A stretch of DNA of 64,000 nt from Acinetobacter sp. A47 (GTDB taxonomy: Bacteria > Pseudomonadota > Gammaproteobacteria > Pseudomonadales > Moraxellaceae): contig NZ_JSUS01000032.1 in NCBI RefSeq assembly GCF_000805455.1, forward strand, positions 248,001-312,000. The letters are read 5' to 3'. Each line of letters starts with the position of its first letter. The first letter of the stretch is position 1. Of the stretch, positions 24,404 through 34,711 are shown piece after piece. A program made the position numbers and the translations under genes. Under the pieces are notes generated by a model that saw only the letters and a list, made by a program, of their open reading frames with translations, had not been told where the DNA came from and did not search any database.

Positions 24404-27400
24404 ATGTTTAAAACCGTACTGATTGCGAACCGTGGTGAAATTGCTGTCCGGGCAATTCGCACCCTGAAAAAACTTGGTATGACCAGTGTCGCAGTTTATT
24501 CAGACAGCGACCGTTATGCACAACATGTAGAGGATGCCGACATAGCCATTGCTTTAAATGGTTTAAAGCCTGCCGATACTTATTTAAGTATCGAAAAATT
24601 GATTCAAGCGGCTCAACAAACCGGGGCAGAAGCGATTTTTCCGGGTTATGGTTTTTTGTCCGAAAGTGCCGAGTTTGCGCGTGCATGTGAACAAAACAAC
24701 ATTGCCTTTATGGGCCCAACCGCAGAACAGATTCTGGAGTTTGGCCTAAAACATCGCGCACGTGAACTGGCTGCAGCGGCAAATGTTCCAATGACACCGG
24801 GCACAGGACTGCTTGATAGCCTGGAAGAAGCATTGTCTGCAGCAGATCGTATCGGCTATCCCATCATGCTTAAAAGCACTGCAGGTGGTGGCGGGATTGG
24901 CCTGACCCGTTGTGACTCCCCGCAAGCATTAACTGAAGCCTATGAAAGCGTAAAACGTCTGGGTGAGCAGTTTTTTAAAGATGCTGGTGTGTTTATTGAA
25001 TGCTTTATTGATCAGGCACGTCATGTCGAAGTACAGATTTTTGGCGATGGTCAGGGGCAGGTGGTGGCCTTTGGTGAGCGTGATTGTTCATTGCAACGCC
25101 GTAACCAGAAAGTCATTGAAGAAACTCCGGCGGCTAATTTACCTGAAGCAACGCGTAAAAGATTACATCAGGCTGCGATTGAGCTGGGACGTTCTGTCAA
25201 TTACCGCAGTGCAGGAACGGTTGAGTTTATATACGATGCCAAGCGGGATGAATTTTATTTCCTTGAAGTAAATACCCGTTTACAGGTCGAGCATCCGGTA
25301 ACGGAAATGGTGACAGGTCTCGACCTGATCGAGTGTATGCTCAAAGTCGCAGCAGGTGATGCGTTGGATTGGGACTATCTCCGCAATATCCAGCCACAAG
25401 GTGCTGCGATTGAAGTTCGGATCTATGCCGAAGATCCTGTTAAAAATTTCCAGCCAAGCCCGGGTGTGCTCACCGAAGTGTCATTTCCAGACGGTATCCG
25501 TGTCGATACCTGGGTCAAGACAGGGACTGAAATTTCGCAGTATTTCGATCCAATGATTGCCAAAATTATTGTGCATGCTGAAGACCGTGCTGCTGCAATC
25601 GAAAAATTAAAAACAGTTCTGGCTGAAACCCGTTTAAATGGCATCAGCACCAATCTGGATTATGCCCGTGCCATTATCTCTGACCAACGTTTTGAATCCA
25701 TGCAAATCTGGACCCGCATGCTGGATGATTTTGATTATTCACCCAAAGTTATTGAAGTGGTACAAGCGGGTACATTGAGCTCAATTCAAGACTATCCGGG
25801 ACGTACAGGCTATTGGGATATCGGCGTGCCGCCATCTGGCCCTATGGATGATTATGCCTTCCGGCTTGCCAACCGTATTGTGGGTAATGATGCCAAAGCA
25901 GCGGGGTTTGAGTTTACTCTGGTGGGGCCAAGCTTAAAGTTCCATGCCGATACCATCATTGCACTCACAGGGGCAAACTGTACGGCTGTGCTGGATGATC
26001 AACAGATTGAATTCTGGCAACCGATTAAGGTCAAAGCAGGCCAGACTTTAAAAATAGGACAGGTGGCATCGGGTTGCCGTACCTACATGGCGGTACGTAA
26101 TGGGCTGGATGTCCCCCTATATTTGGGCAGCCGTTCCACCTTTGCCTTGGGCAATTTTGGTGGTCATGCCGGACGCACTTTACGGGTGGGTGACATGATC
26201 AAAATGGTTGATGCAGAACTGGCCAGTGCTGAATTGCCGCTTGCGACTGATGAAGCTCAAGCCTTATCCAAGAATCTCATTCCTGAATATGGTAATGAAT
26301 GGGAAATTGCAGTGCTGTATGGGCCACACGGCGCGCCTGATTTCTTTAAACCTGAATACATCGCAGAGTTTTTTGCCTCTGAATGGACGGTTCACTTTAA
26401 CTCGAACCGTTTAGGCGTCAGACTTTCAGGGCCGACACCAAGCTGGGCCAGAGAGAATGGCGGTGAAGCAGGCCTACATCCGTCCAACGTACATGATTGT
26501 GAATATGCAATTGGTGCCATTAACTTTACTGGCGATTTCCCTGTGATTTTGGCAAAAGATGGCCCAAGTTTGGGCGGCTTCGTGTGTCCGGTGACCATTG
26601 CCAAAGCGGAACTGTGGAAAGTGGGCCAACTCAAAGCCGATGATAAAATCCGTTTTTATCCGATTACAGTCGAGCAGGCCAACGAGCTAGAACGTCAGCA
26701 AATTGACAATATCCAGAACTTTGCCAAAGCGGCCAAGGCTATTGAGACGATTGATCCGGTTGAAGACGTCATTACGACGATTCTGGCTCAACGTGAAGCC
26801 ACCGGTTTAACGCCAAAAGCCGTGTATCGCCAAGCAGGAGATAGCTATATCTTGCTCGAATATGGCGAAAATGTTTTGGATTTGGCGTTACGTTTACGTG
26901 TGCACCAGTTGATTCAAATGATTCGCAATGCCAATCTGGCAGGTGTTCTGGAACTGTCACCCGGTGTACGTTCACTACAGATCAAATACGATGGTCTGGT
27001 GATTGCTCAAGCTGAGCTGATTCAACAATTGCTTAAACTTGAAGAACAAATGGGGGATTTAAGCCAACTGAAAATCCCGTCGCGTATTGTGCATTTACCA
27101 ATGGCATTTGAAGATAGTACCACATTAGGTGCAGTGGAACGCTATCAGGAAAGTGTCTGTGCCAAAGCGCCGTGGTTGCCCAATAATGTGGATTTTATCC
27201 AGCGTATTAACGGACTGGCACATCGTGATGAAGTAAAAAATATTGTTTTTGATGCCCATTATTTAGTATTAGGCTTAGGCGATGTTTACCTGACAGCACC
27301 TTGTGCGGTACCGATTGACCCACGTCACCGTTTACTCAGCTCCAAGTACAACCCTGCACGAACCTTTACCGCAGAAGGCACGGTCGGTATTGGTGGCATG

Positions 27401-28009
27401 TACATGTGTATTTATGGCATGGACTCACCAGGGGGTTATCAGTTAATTGGGCGGACGCTGCCGATCTGGAACAAGTTTAAAAAGAACAAGCAATTTGGTG
27501 ATAAACAATGGTTCTTGCAATTCTTTGACCAGATTAAATATTTCCCTGTCACTGAAGCTGAACTCAATCAATGGCGTGCAGATTTTGAAAATGGCCGAGC
27601 CCAGATCCGGATTGAGGAAACCGAGTTTGACTATGCCAAATATGTACAGTTCTTGCAGGATGAAGCGGAAAGTATCGCCGCGTTTAAAGAAAAACAGCAA
27701 CAGGCCTTTAGCACTGAAGTGAGCCGCTGGAAAGAAGAGTTTGCTGGACAACCTGAACAGCAGGTAGAACAAGCCTGTCAGGCCGACTACAGCCATCTTT
27801 CTGCTTTAAATGCCTCGATGACTGGCAATATCTGGAAAATTTTTGTTGAACATGGGCAAGAGATTAAAAAAGGAGAAACTGTTGCGATTATTGAAGCCAT
27901 GAAAATGGAGCTGCCGGTTTATGCTGAGGAAGATGGCATCGTCAAAGCCATTATTTGCAGGGCCGGACAAACCGTACACAGTGGTGAGCCATTAGTATAT
28001 ATGGAATAG
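24404..28009 (+). CDS. uca: urea carboxylase
   Basis: The 1201-residue protein has a biotin carboxylase domain (about 1-450, GGGGIGLTRC, EVNTRLQVEHPVTE), a carboxyltransferase part built from KipA/KipI-like domains (about 455-1080) and a C-terminal biotinyl domain with EAMKMEL. It makes allophanate from urea, ATP and bicarbonate. Some family members carboxylate guanidine instead, but those usually sit beside the UAAP/Cgd proteins and a guanidine riboswitch; neither is seen here, so urea is favoured. It lies between atzF and a GntR gene. Confidence 0.94.
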   Translation: MFKTVLIANRGEIAVRAIRTLKKLGMTSVAVYSDSDRYAQHVEDADIAIALNGLKPADTYLSIEKLIQAAQQTGAEAIFPGYGFLSESAEFARACEQNNIAFMGPTAEQILEFGLKHRARELAAAANVPMTPGTGLLDSLEEALSAADRIGYPIMLKSTAGGGGIGLTRCDSPQALTEAYESVKRLGEQFFKDAGVFIECFIDQARHVEVQIFGDGQGQVVAFGERDCSLQRRNQKVIEETPAANLPEATRKRLHQAAIELGRSVNYRSAGTVEFIYDAKRDEFYFLEVNTRLQVEHPVTEMVTGLDLIECMLKVAAGDALDWDYLRNIQPQGAAIEVRIYAEDPVKNFQPSPGVLTEVSFPDGIRVDTWVKTGTEISQYFDPMIAKIIVHAEDRAAAIEKLKTVLAETRLNGISTNLDYARAIISDQRFESMQIWTRMLDDFDYSPKVIEVVQAGTLSSIQDYPGRTGYWDIGVPPSGPMDDYAFRLANRIVGNDAKAAGFEFTLVGPSLKFHADTIIALTGANCTAVLDDQQIEFWQPIKVKAGQTLKIGQVASGCRTYMAVRNGLDVPLYLGSRSTFALGNFGGHAGRTLRVGDMIKMVDAELASAELPLATDEAQALSKNLIPEYGNEWEIAVLYGPHGAPDFFKPEYIAEFFASEWTVHFNSNRLGVRLSGPTPSWARENGGEAGLHPSNVHDCEYAIGAINFTGDFPVILAKDGPSLGGFVCPVTIAKAELWKVGQLKADDKIRFYPITVEQANELERQQIDNIQNFAKAAKAIETIDPVEDVITTILAQREATGLTPKAVYRQAGDSYILLEYGENVLDLALRLRVHQLIQMIRNANLAGVLELSPGVRSLQIKYDGLVIAQAELIQQLLKLEEQMGDLSQLKIPSRIVHLPMAFEDSTTLGAVERYQESVCAKAPWLPNNVDFIQRINGLAHRDEVKNIVFDAHYLVLGLGDVYLTAPCAVPIDPRHRLLSSKYNPARTFTAEGTVGIGGMYMCIYGMDSPGGYQLIGRTLPIWNKFKKNKQFGDKQWFLQFFDQIKYFPVTEAELNQWRADFENGRAQIRIEETEFDYAKYVQFLQDEAESIAAFKEKQQQAFSTEVSRWKEEFAGQPEQQVEQACQADYSHLSALNASMTGNIWKIFVEHGQEIKKGETVAIIEAMKMELPVYAEEDGIVKAIICRAGQTVHSGEPLVYME

Positions 28010-28015
28010 GGTTGA

Positions 28016-28708
28016 ATGAAACAAACCAAAATAACAACAAAAAGCTCAGACAGTCTGTCTGAGCTGGTTTACCAGCGCATCAAGAATGATATCTTTGATT
28101 TCAGGTTGATGCCCGGTGAACGCTTCACCGAGTCCGAAGTTGCCAAAGCCTATGAGGTCAGTCGTACCCCCATCCGGCATGCCTTGTATCGCCTGCAACA
28201 AGAGGGCTATGTCGATGTGAGCTTTCGGAGCGGTTGGCAGATTCGGCCGCTCAATTTTCGTTATTATGAAGAACTGTATGATGTGCGGATTGTTTTGGAA
28301 AAGGATTCGATCCGCAAACTCTGTCAGATGGATCACCATCATTCAGTTGAGTTATCGGTATTAAAAGCACTGTGGTTGATACAACCTTCTGAGTATTTAA
28401 AAGATATTAAACAGCTTTCTCAACAAGATGAGGATTTTCATTGTGCTTTGGTCCGTGCCTCGGGCAATAATGAAATGGCAAGGATTCATCGTGATTTGAG
28501 TGAACGGATCCGGATTATCCGCCGTCTGGATTTTTCCAAAGATTACCGGGTTGAAGCGACTTATCAGGAACATCAAAAAATCTTGGGTTTTATCTTTGAG
28601 AGACAAACCGAGCAGGCGATCAAGGCAATTGAAGCACATATCAGGCAAAGCCGTGATGAAGTAAAAAAGATTACCTTGCAGATGCTCGACTCAAGTCAGT
28701 TTTATTAG
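28016..28708 (+). CDS. GntR family regulator (FCD type)
   Basis: The 230-residue protein has an N-terminal winged helix (YQRIKNDIFDFRLMPGERFT, EVSRTPIRHALYRLQQEGY) and a helical FCD ligand-binding domain. It starts 6 nt after the urea carboxylase stop, so it is the third gene of the operon and probably autoregulates by binding the CTTGTATACAAG palindrome at 22520. The effector may be urea-related or another operon metabolite. Confidence 0.9.
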   Translation: MKQTKITTKSSDSLSELVYQRIKNDIFDFRLMPGERFTESEVAKAYEVSRTPIRHALYRLQQEGYVDVSFRSGWQIRPLNFRYYEELYDVRIVLEKDSIRKLCQMDHHHSVELSVLKALWLIQPSEYLKDIKQLSQQDEDFHCALVRASGNNEMARIHRDLSERIRIIRRLDFSKDYRVEATYQEHQKILGFIFERQTEQAIKAIEAHIRQSRDEVKKITLQMLDSSQFY

Positions 28709-28833
28709 CCTTCCAACCCACTCCCCAGCCTGATAAAACTCTTTATTGCATGCCTAATTCTGCATAAAACTAACAGCTTTTATCTATTTGCTATTTAATA
28801 ATAAAAATCACATTTCCAATCATCAGATGATAC

Positions 28834-29712
28834 ATGATGAATGACCAAAACCTGATCAACTTATTTTTAAAACTGGTACAAAAAGAGGGCTTTTTTGCCA
28901 CAGCCATGGATGGCATCGTACTGATGCGTGTTGACCACAATACACCACCCATTGCGGTATTGCAGGAACCAACACTGGTTTTTGTATTGCAAGGCCAAAA
29001 GCGCGGTTATATCGGCACAGAAACCTATGCTTTTCAGCAAGGTGAATGCCTGATTGTCTCGGTGTCAATGCCTTTTGACTGTGACACCATCGCCAGCCCG
29101 GAAATGCCAATGATTGCAATCAGCATGAAACTGGAAGCAGATAAGGTCAATGAATTGCTGGCAAAAACCTATTTTGAAAATTACCGGTTCAAGCCACTGA
29201 CCACAGGTATGAGCGTGATCCAATATGATCAAAATATTGCTGCTGTGCTCAAGCGTTTATTAGAAACATTGACCTCGGAACAGGATGTACTGGTTTTAGG
29301 CGAACAGATTAAACGTGAATTGCTTTACCGGGTAATACAGCATGCCGGGGCAGATGCCTTAAAAGGCTTGGTGGCACAAGGCAATCTCAGACCGATTTAT
29401 AAAATCTGTGAATATATCCAGCATCATTTCACCGAAAAGCTCACTGTCGAAATGCTGGCAGAACATGCCAATATGAGTAGCTCTGCATTTCATAAAGCCT
29501 TTAAGCAGGTGACCCAGCATTCGCCGTTGCAATATTTAAAAGTCGTCCGGTTGCATAAGGCAAAACAATTGTTGCAAAACGCAGACCAAAGTGTGGCGCA
29601 GGCAGCTTATGCTGTTGGATATCAGAGCTCTTCTCAATTTAGCCGCGAATTTAAAAAGCAGTTTGGCTTTCCACCGAAACATGCAGAAATCAATACTGAA
29701 ACGGAGTCATGA
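28834..29712 (+). CDS. AraC family transcriptional regulator
   Basis: The 292-residue protein has an N-terminal AraC_N cupin-type domain (about 20-170, PTLVFVLQGQKRGYIG) and a C-terminal double helix-turn-helix (about 190-285, MSSSAFHKAFKQVTQHSPLQ, VGYQSSSQFSREFKKQFG). It starts an operon-like run with a quinone oxidoreductase (4 nt after its stop) and HchA, which suggests a response to reactive carbonyl or quinone compounds. Confidence 0.9.
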   Translation: MMNDQNLINLFLKLVQKEGFFATAMDGIVLMRVDHNTPPIAVLQEPTLVFVLQGQKRGYIGTETYAFQQGECLIVSVSMPFDCDTIASPEMPMIAISMKLEADKVNELLAKTYFENYRFKPLTTGMSVIQYDQNIAAVLKRLLETLTSEQDVLVLGEQIKRELLYRVIQHAGADALKGLVAQGNLRPIYKICEYIQHHFTEKLTVEMLAEHANMSSSAFHKAFKQVTQHSPLQYLKVVRLHKAKQLLQNADQSVAQAAYAVGYQSSSQFSREFKKQFGFPPKHAEINTETES

Positions 29713-29716
29713 TCAG

Positions 29717-30721
29717 ATGAATCAGAATAGCGTAGCACAAATGAAATATATCGAAATTACCCAAGCTGGCGGTCCTGAAGTATTACAGCTTGTTCAGGGT
29801 GCACGACCAGAAATTGCAGCCAGTGAAATCCTGATTGAAGTCTACGCAGCCGGCATTAACCGACCGGATATTTTACAGCGTCAAGGACTATACCCGATGC
29901 CAAAAGGCGTCACGCCTATTCCCGGGCTGGAAGTGGCCGGTGTTGTGGCGCAGGTGGGGGCTGAAGTAACACATTTTAAAGTGGGTGATAAAGTCTGTGC
30001 ACTCACCAACGGCGGTGGCTACGCTGAATATTGTGCCGTACCGGCGAATCAAGCCTTGAAGATTCCAGAAAATCTGAGTTTTGTTGAGGCCGCGGCGATT
30101 CCTGAAACTTATTTCACCGTGTGGGCGAACCTGTTCCAGATTGGTCAATTAAAAAAAGGAGAAACCGTGCTGATTCATGGTGGCGCCAGCGGTATTGGTT
30201 CTACGGCAATCAGCCTGTGTCATGCCATGGGTATTAAAAACTTCTCTACCGTTGGAAGTGATGAAAAGGCTGAAAAATTAGCTTCTGTGTCACAGGTCAT
30301 CAACTACAAAACCCAGGATTTTGAAAAAGAAGTTCTGGCGCAGACAGATGGACAGGGCGTCGATGTGATTCTGGATATTATCGGTGCAGCTTACTTTAAT
30401 CAAAACCTGAGATTGTTAAAGCGTGATGGCCGGCTGGTGATTATTGGCTTTATGGGCGGGCGTAAAGTTGATGGCTTTGATATACAGGAATTAATGCTCA
30501 AACGTGCAGTGGTCACTGGCTCAACCATGCGTGCCAGAACCAATGAAGAAAAGGCCAAGATCACCCAGGAGCTTGAACAGTTTGTCTGGCCTTTGATTGA
30601 AGCAGGTCAATGCAAGCCAATCATCTATAAAACCTTTGCTTTTGAGGATGTCGCACAGGCGCACCAATGTCTGGAAAGCAGTCAGCATACTGGCAAGGTG
30701 GTACTCGAAGTCAAGTCATAA
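29717..30721 (+). CDS. NAD(P)H quinone oxidoreductase (PIG3-like, MDR family)
   Basis: The 334-residue protein belongs to the zinc-free medium-chain reductases: INRPDILQRQGLYPMPKGVTPIPGLEVAG, NAD(P)-binding IHGGASGIGSTA near 155. An upstream in-frame extension to 29591 overlaps the AraC gene and is rejected; GGAG at 29703 fits ATG 29717. It probably reduces quinones or enones with NADPH. A paralogue at 50739-51725 shares the same motifs. HchA follows about 110 bp later. Confidence 0.9.
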   Translation: MNQNSVAQMKYIEITQAGGPEVLQLVQGARPEIAASEILIEVYAAGINRPDILQRQGLYPMPKGVTPIPGLEVAGVVAQVGAEVTHFKVGDKVCALTNGGGYAEYCAVPANQALKIPENLSFVEAAAIPETYFTVWANLFQIGQLKKGETVLIHGGASGIGSTAISLCHAMGIKNFSTVGSDEKAEKLASVSQVINYKTQDFEKEVLAQTDGQGVDVILDIIGAAYFNQNLRLLKRDGRLVIIGFMGGRKVDGFDIQELMLKRAVVTGSTMRARTNEEKAKITQELEQFVWPLIEAGQCKPIIYKTFAFEDVAQAHQCLESSQHTGKVVLEVKS

Positions 30722-30829
30722 TTTGCCTGATTATGTTCATTCCATGCCTGTTCGTACTCAGTCCTTGAGTATGGCAGGCGGCTCACGCAATATGCTTATA
30801 AATAAAACGATGCAATGAGGAAACCTGAA

Positions 30830-31705
30830 ATGACAACAAATACTGATGACCGTCAACCAACACCAGACACCGCAGAAGACAATGCTTTTTTCCCGTCGCC
30901 GTATTCATTGAGCCAATATACCTCGGCCAAGACGGACTATGATGGTACCACCTACCCACAGCCGTACCAAGGTAATAAAAAGATTTTAATGATCGCAACA
31001 GACGAACGTTATATCTTGATGCAAAACGAAAAATTCTTTTCTACCGGCAACCATCCTGTAGAAATGTTGCTACCTATGTTCCATCTGGATAATGCCGGTT
31101 TTGCCTTTGATGTGGCAACACTGTCAGGCAATCCGGCCAAACTGGAAATGTGGGCGATGCCACGTGAAGAACCAGTTGTTTTAGAGACTTACAAGAAATA
31201 TGAAAAACAGCTCAAGGCCCCGCTAAAACTCGCCGATGTACTCGAGCAAGCCTTAAGTACCGACTCACCTTATGCGGGCATCTTTATACCGGGTGGACAT
31301 GGCGTACTGGCGAAGATTCCACACAGTACCGAAGTCAAACAGCTCTTAAAGTGGGCGCTTGCCAACGATAAATATGTGATTACCTTGTGTCATGGACCAG
31401 CAGCATTACTGGCCGCAGCGGTTGATGAAAATCCGCAAGACTATATTTTCAAAGACTATCAGCTGTGTGTTTTCCCGGATGCATTAGATAAAGGCGCAAA
31501 TATTGACATCGGTTATATGCCAGGGCAACTGCCGTGGCTGGTCGGTGAAAATCTGCAAAAGCTTGGTGTTAAAATCCTGAATACAGGAATTACCGGTCAG
31601 GTGCATCAAGACCGGAAACTATTAACAGGTGATAGTCCACTGGCTTCCAATAATCTGGGTAAATTGGCAGCAACAACTTTACTGGCCGATCCAGAGTTAC
31701 GTTAA
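30830..31705 (+). CDS. hchA: HchA/Hsp31 glyoxalase III (deglycase)
   Basis: The 291-residue protein matches Hsp31: a long N-terminal arm ([23 protein letters not shown]), the DJ-1 core, the nucleophile Cys in [21 protein letters not shown] and the C-terminal [11 protein letters not shown]. It converts methylglyoxal to lactate without cofactor and has holdase activity. A start at 30815 is possible but its codon precedes the TGAGG ribosome site, so 30830 is used. Probably co-regulated with the AraC and quinone oxidoreductase genes. Confidence 0.92.
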   Translation: MTTNTDDRQPTPDTAEDNAFFPSPYSLSQYTSAKTDYDGTTYPQPYQGNKKILMIATDERYILMQNEKFFSTGNHPVEMLLPMFHLDNAGFAFDVATLSGNPAKLEMWAMPREEPVVLETYKKYEKQLKAPLKLADVLEQALSTDSPYAGIFIPGGHGVLAKIPHSTEVKQLLKWALANDKYVITLCHGPAALLAAAVDENPQDYIFKDYQLCVFPDALDKGANIDIGYMPGQLPWLVGENLQKLGVKILNTGITGQVHQDRKLLTGDSPLASNNLGKLAATTLLADPELR

Positions 31706-31723
31706 TTGCTTGAGATCAAAAAG

Positions 31724-31753
31724 AAAGCCTGACATCTACTGTCGGGCTTTTTT
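31724..31753 (+). terminator. terminator of hchA
   Basis: AAGCCTGAC / GTCGGGCTT (one T-G pair) with a 7-nt loop and long T-tract. Confidence 0.85.
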
Positions 31754-31857
31754 TATTTAAACCTACCTAGAGGTCTCAATTGTCAACTCAATGACAATTT
31801 TCATCACTGCTTCAGGTTAAAGTCACTCACAAGGATGTGAACTGAACAGGATATTCA

Positions 31858-32856
31858 ATGAAAATATGTATTTATGGTGCTGGAAATATTGGTTGTTATC
31901 TGGGAGGCAGACTGGCAGCCGCAGGTTGCAAGATCGAGTTTATTGTACGTCCCTATATTCGTCAGCAGTTACAACAATACGGTCTGACCATTTCGGATTA
32001 TTTGGGGGTTCAACATACGATTGCGGCAAACCAGCTGCAATTGAGCGATGATCCACAAGTTGCAGCACAAGCAGATCTTGTTTTTGTCTGTGTCAAGTCG
32101 GCCGCCACAGCGCAGGTTGCCCATGAGTTAAATACTGTTTTAACAAACAAGACCTTGATTATCAGTTTTCAAAACGGTTTGGCAAATACGGAGATTTTAA
32201 AACAACTTTTGCCAGATCAAACCGTGCTGGCGGGCATGGTACCTTTTAATGTCGCGGCTTTGGGTAATGGCGTATTTCATCAAGGTACAGCAGGGGCTTT
32301 ATATATCCAGCAGCACATGTCAATGCATCAATTGATAAACGCATTTAAAACTGCCGGACTGGAACTCAAACCGTCATCTGATATGCAGGCAATACAATGG
32401 GCCAAGTTAATTCTTAATCTGAATAATTCAGTGAATGCCTTGTCACAACGCCCTTTAAAGCACCAGCTCTCGATCCGTGAATATCGTCAATGTCTGGCAA
32501 TGGCACAAATGGAGGCTCTCAAACTGCTTAAAATTGCAGGAATTAAGCCCGCACAACTGACGGCCTTGCCAGCACAGATGCTTCCAGCGGTATTAAGATT
32601 GCCAGATTTCATTTTTAATCGGGTCAGCAAGAACATGTTAACCATTGATCCATTGGCACGTTCTTCTATGGCAGATGATCTTATCGCAGGGCGAAGTACT
32701 GAAATTGACTGGATCAATGGTGAGGTCGTGCGTTTAGCACAACAACTCAATCTGGAAGCGCCAGTCAATACCAAACTGGTTCAACTGGTCAAACAGGCAG
32801 AAAACTCCCCCAGGGCATGGTCAGCACAAGCGCTTAAACAGGCATTGCAAATATAA
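31858..32856 (+). CDS. panE: ketopantoate reductase family protein (2-dehydropantoate 2-reductase)
   Basis: The 332-residue protein has the N-terminal Rossmann motif YGAGNIGCYLGGRL, FVCVKS, ISFQNGLAN, and the catalytic-Lys region IQWAKLILNLNNSVNALSQ near 180, with the C-terminal helical ApbA domain including SSMADDLIAGRSTEIDWINGEV. It reduces ketopantoate to pantoate for coenzyme A synthesis, though Acinetobacter genomes carry several paralogues, so the true role is less sure than the family. Monocistronic. Confidence 0.85.
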   Translation: MKICIYGAGNIGCYLGGRLAAAGCKIEFIVRPYIRQQLQQYGLTISDYLGVQHTIAANQLQLSDDPQVAAQADLVFVCVKSAATAQVAHELNTVLTNKTLIISFQNGLANTEILKQLLPDQTVLAGMVPFNVAALGNGVFHQGTAGALYIQQHMSMHQLINAFKTAGLELKPSSDMQAIQWAKLILNLNNSVNALSQRPLKHQLSIREYRQCLAMAQMEALKLLKIAGIKPAQLTALPAQMLPAVLRLPDFIFNRVSKNMLTIDPLARSSMADDLIAGRSTEIDWINGEVVRLAQQLNLEAPVNTKLVQLVKQAENSPRAWSAQALKQALQI

Positions 32857-33622
32857 AGTAAAGCAGGCACTAAAAACAGCGCTCTGGCTATATGATGGGC
32901 TTGTACCCGTAAGCAGTTTAGAAGAGTCCAACAGTATTTTATGAAGATATTATTAAAAAAATTTATATATTGAGGTCTACAAGAAAATATTGATATTTTT
33001 GGCAGAAAATCATCATAATTTGAACCATATCTCAAAAGTATATAGTTCAAATAACAATTCACTATGCCTGCTTTAATTATTCTAATTATTTATATATTTT
33101 AAATGATTTATTTAAGTTTATATTATAAATTCATCATCTAAACCTGAATTTGATTTATCCTTCTTTTTAAAAATCAATATAAAATGATTTAATCTATTTT
33201 TTACATTTCTATAACGTTATATCACTTCTGTTATCGAAAGCTATTGATGCCTATAAAACAACCAAACAAAATGGCCTAAGAAGTTAAAGTGTGAAATTTC
33301 TGGTAAAAAAATTAAAAATAATATATATAGGTTTAACAATATTATAGATAACTTTTTAAGAATAGGCGAAGCTTGATAAATGAGGCCAGGTCCAAAATTA
33401 CATAATTTTTAAATATAGTTTTTATAATATCCTGTCTACTGACAGAAATAGAAAGAAAAGCTGTCTAAAAAGTCAATGTTATTTATTTGGCTTAAGAATG
33501 ATAATTTGCCCCAATTTTTACCCCGTAACGTTTTATTGAATAAAAAATAGATGAAAAGTTACGTAAAAAGTCTCCATTGACGTATTGGAGAAATAAGAAA
33601 TTGAATATTACAAATAATTGGA
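32857..33622. other. long AT-rich intergenic region before the export cluster
   Basis: About 770 bases, strikingly AT-rich, without a credible reading frame. It must contain the promoter of the emrA-like gene. An imperfect inverted repeat CGTAAC...GTTACG lies at about 33525-33565. No RNA gene or regulator gene recognised. Confidence 0.5.
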
Positions 33623-34690
33623 ATGAATATGGATAACGTAGCTCAGCTAGAAACTGATACTAATTTCCAAAGTCGAAAAAAAGTAACATGGGCTGTTTTT
33701 AGTGTACTGTTATTATTTTTAATCACTGGCATCATATATTATTTCTTTGTATATCGTTATTATCAGTCTACCGATAATGCTTATGTTCAGGCTGATGTAA
33801 CCTGGGTTATGCCCAAAATCGCAGGTGAAGTGGTTGAACTGGCAATCCGGGATAACCAGTGGGTCAAAAAAGGGGATCCTCTGGCTATACTGGACCATCG
33901 TGACTATCAGGCACGCTATGAGCAGGCACGTTCTGTGGTTACCTTAAAACAGGCCGCTCTTGCAGTACAGCAACAAAATGAGAAGTCAGCCAAGTCGTCT
34001 ATCAGTGAAGCAAACAGTGGTGTTATTGCAGCACAGGCTGACCTGTCACGCTTGAAAAAAGACTTTGAGCGCTATCAGGACCTGTTAAAAGATGGTGTGA
34101 TTACCCGCCAGAACTTTGAAACTGTCCAGTCCCAGTATCTGACTGCCCAGGCACAATTGAGCAAGGCGCAAGCTGCCGTAAATGCAGCTGAAGCCCAGTT
34201 AGGCAGCTTACAGGCAAGTAGAGCCCAGATTCTGGCAGATATTCAAAATGCCAATGCCAGTCTGGATCTCTACCAGATCGATCTGGCCTCGTCCAGGGTA
34301 CTTAGCCCGGTAACGGGAAAGGTCGGCAGCCTGGCAATCCAGCAGGGCTCACGGGTCTCTCCGCAAACGCGCCTGATGGCCATTATTCCTGAAAACAGCT
34401 TATATGTGCAGGCAAACTTTAAAGAAACCCAGATCGAAAAAATGCATATTGGCCAGCAGGTCAAGCTAAAGGTTGATGCTTATCCAAGCCTGACCTATAC
34501 CGGCAAGATTGAAAGCTTTTCTCCGGCATCCGGTGCAACGTTTTCCTTGATGCCGCCAGATAATGCCACAGGCAATTTTAACAAGGTTGTACAACGTATT
34601 CCTGTACGGATTGCCCTGGATTCAAGTCCGCATATTGAGCTGATAAAACCTGGAATGTCGGTCAGTGCAACGGTTGACCTGAGAACCTGA
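33623..34690 (+). CDS. HlyD/EmrA family membrane fusion protein
   Basis: The 355-residue protein has one N-terminal membrane helix (about 24-45), the biotinyl-lipoyl segment (YYQSTDNAYVQADVTWVMPK, which is the EmrA hallmark), a long coiled-coil hairpin (about 105-215) and a beta-barrel end. It links an inner-membrane pump to an outer-membrane channel. The DHA2 pump gene follows 21 nt later and a TolC-type gene is third in the wider cluster, so the three form a tripartite exporter. Confidence 0.9.
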   Translation: MNMDNVAQLETDTNFQSRKKVTWAVFSVLLLFLITGIIYYFFVYRYYQSTDNAYVQADVTWVMPKIAGEVVELAIRDNQWVKKGDPLAILDHRDYQARYEQARSVVTLKQAALAVQQQNEKSAKSSISEANSGVIAAQADLSRLKKDFERYQDLLKDGVITRQNFETVQSQYLTAQAQLSKAQAAVNAAEAQLGSLQASRAQILADIQNANASLDLYQIDLASSRVLSPVTGKVGSLAIQQGSRVSPQTRLMAIIPENSLYVQANFKETQIEKMHIGQQVKLKVDAYPSLTYTGKIESFSPASGATFSLMPPDNATGNFNKVVQRIPVRIALDSSPHIELIKPGMSVSATVDLRT

Positions 34691-34711
34691 TCATAAAATT
34701 TTAGGTACTAC

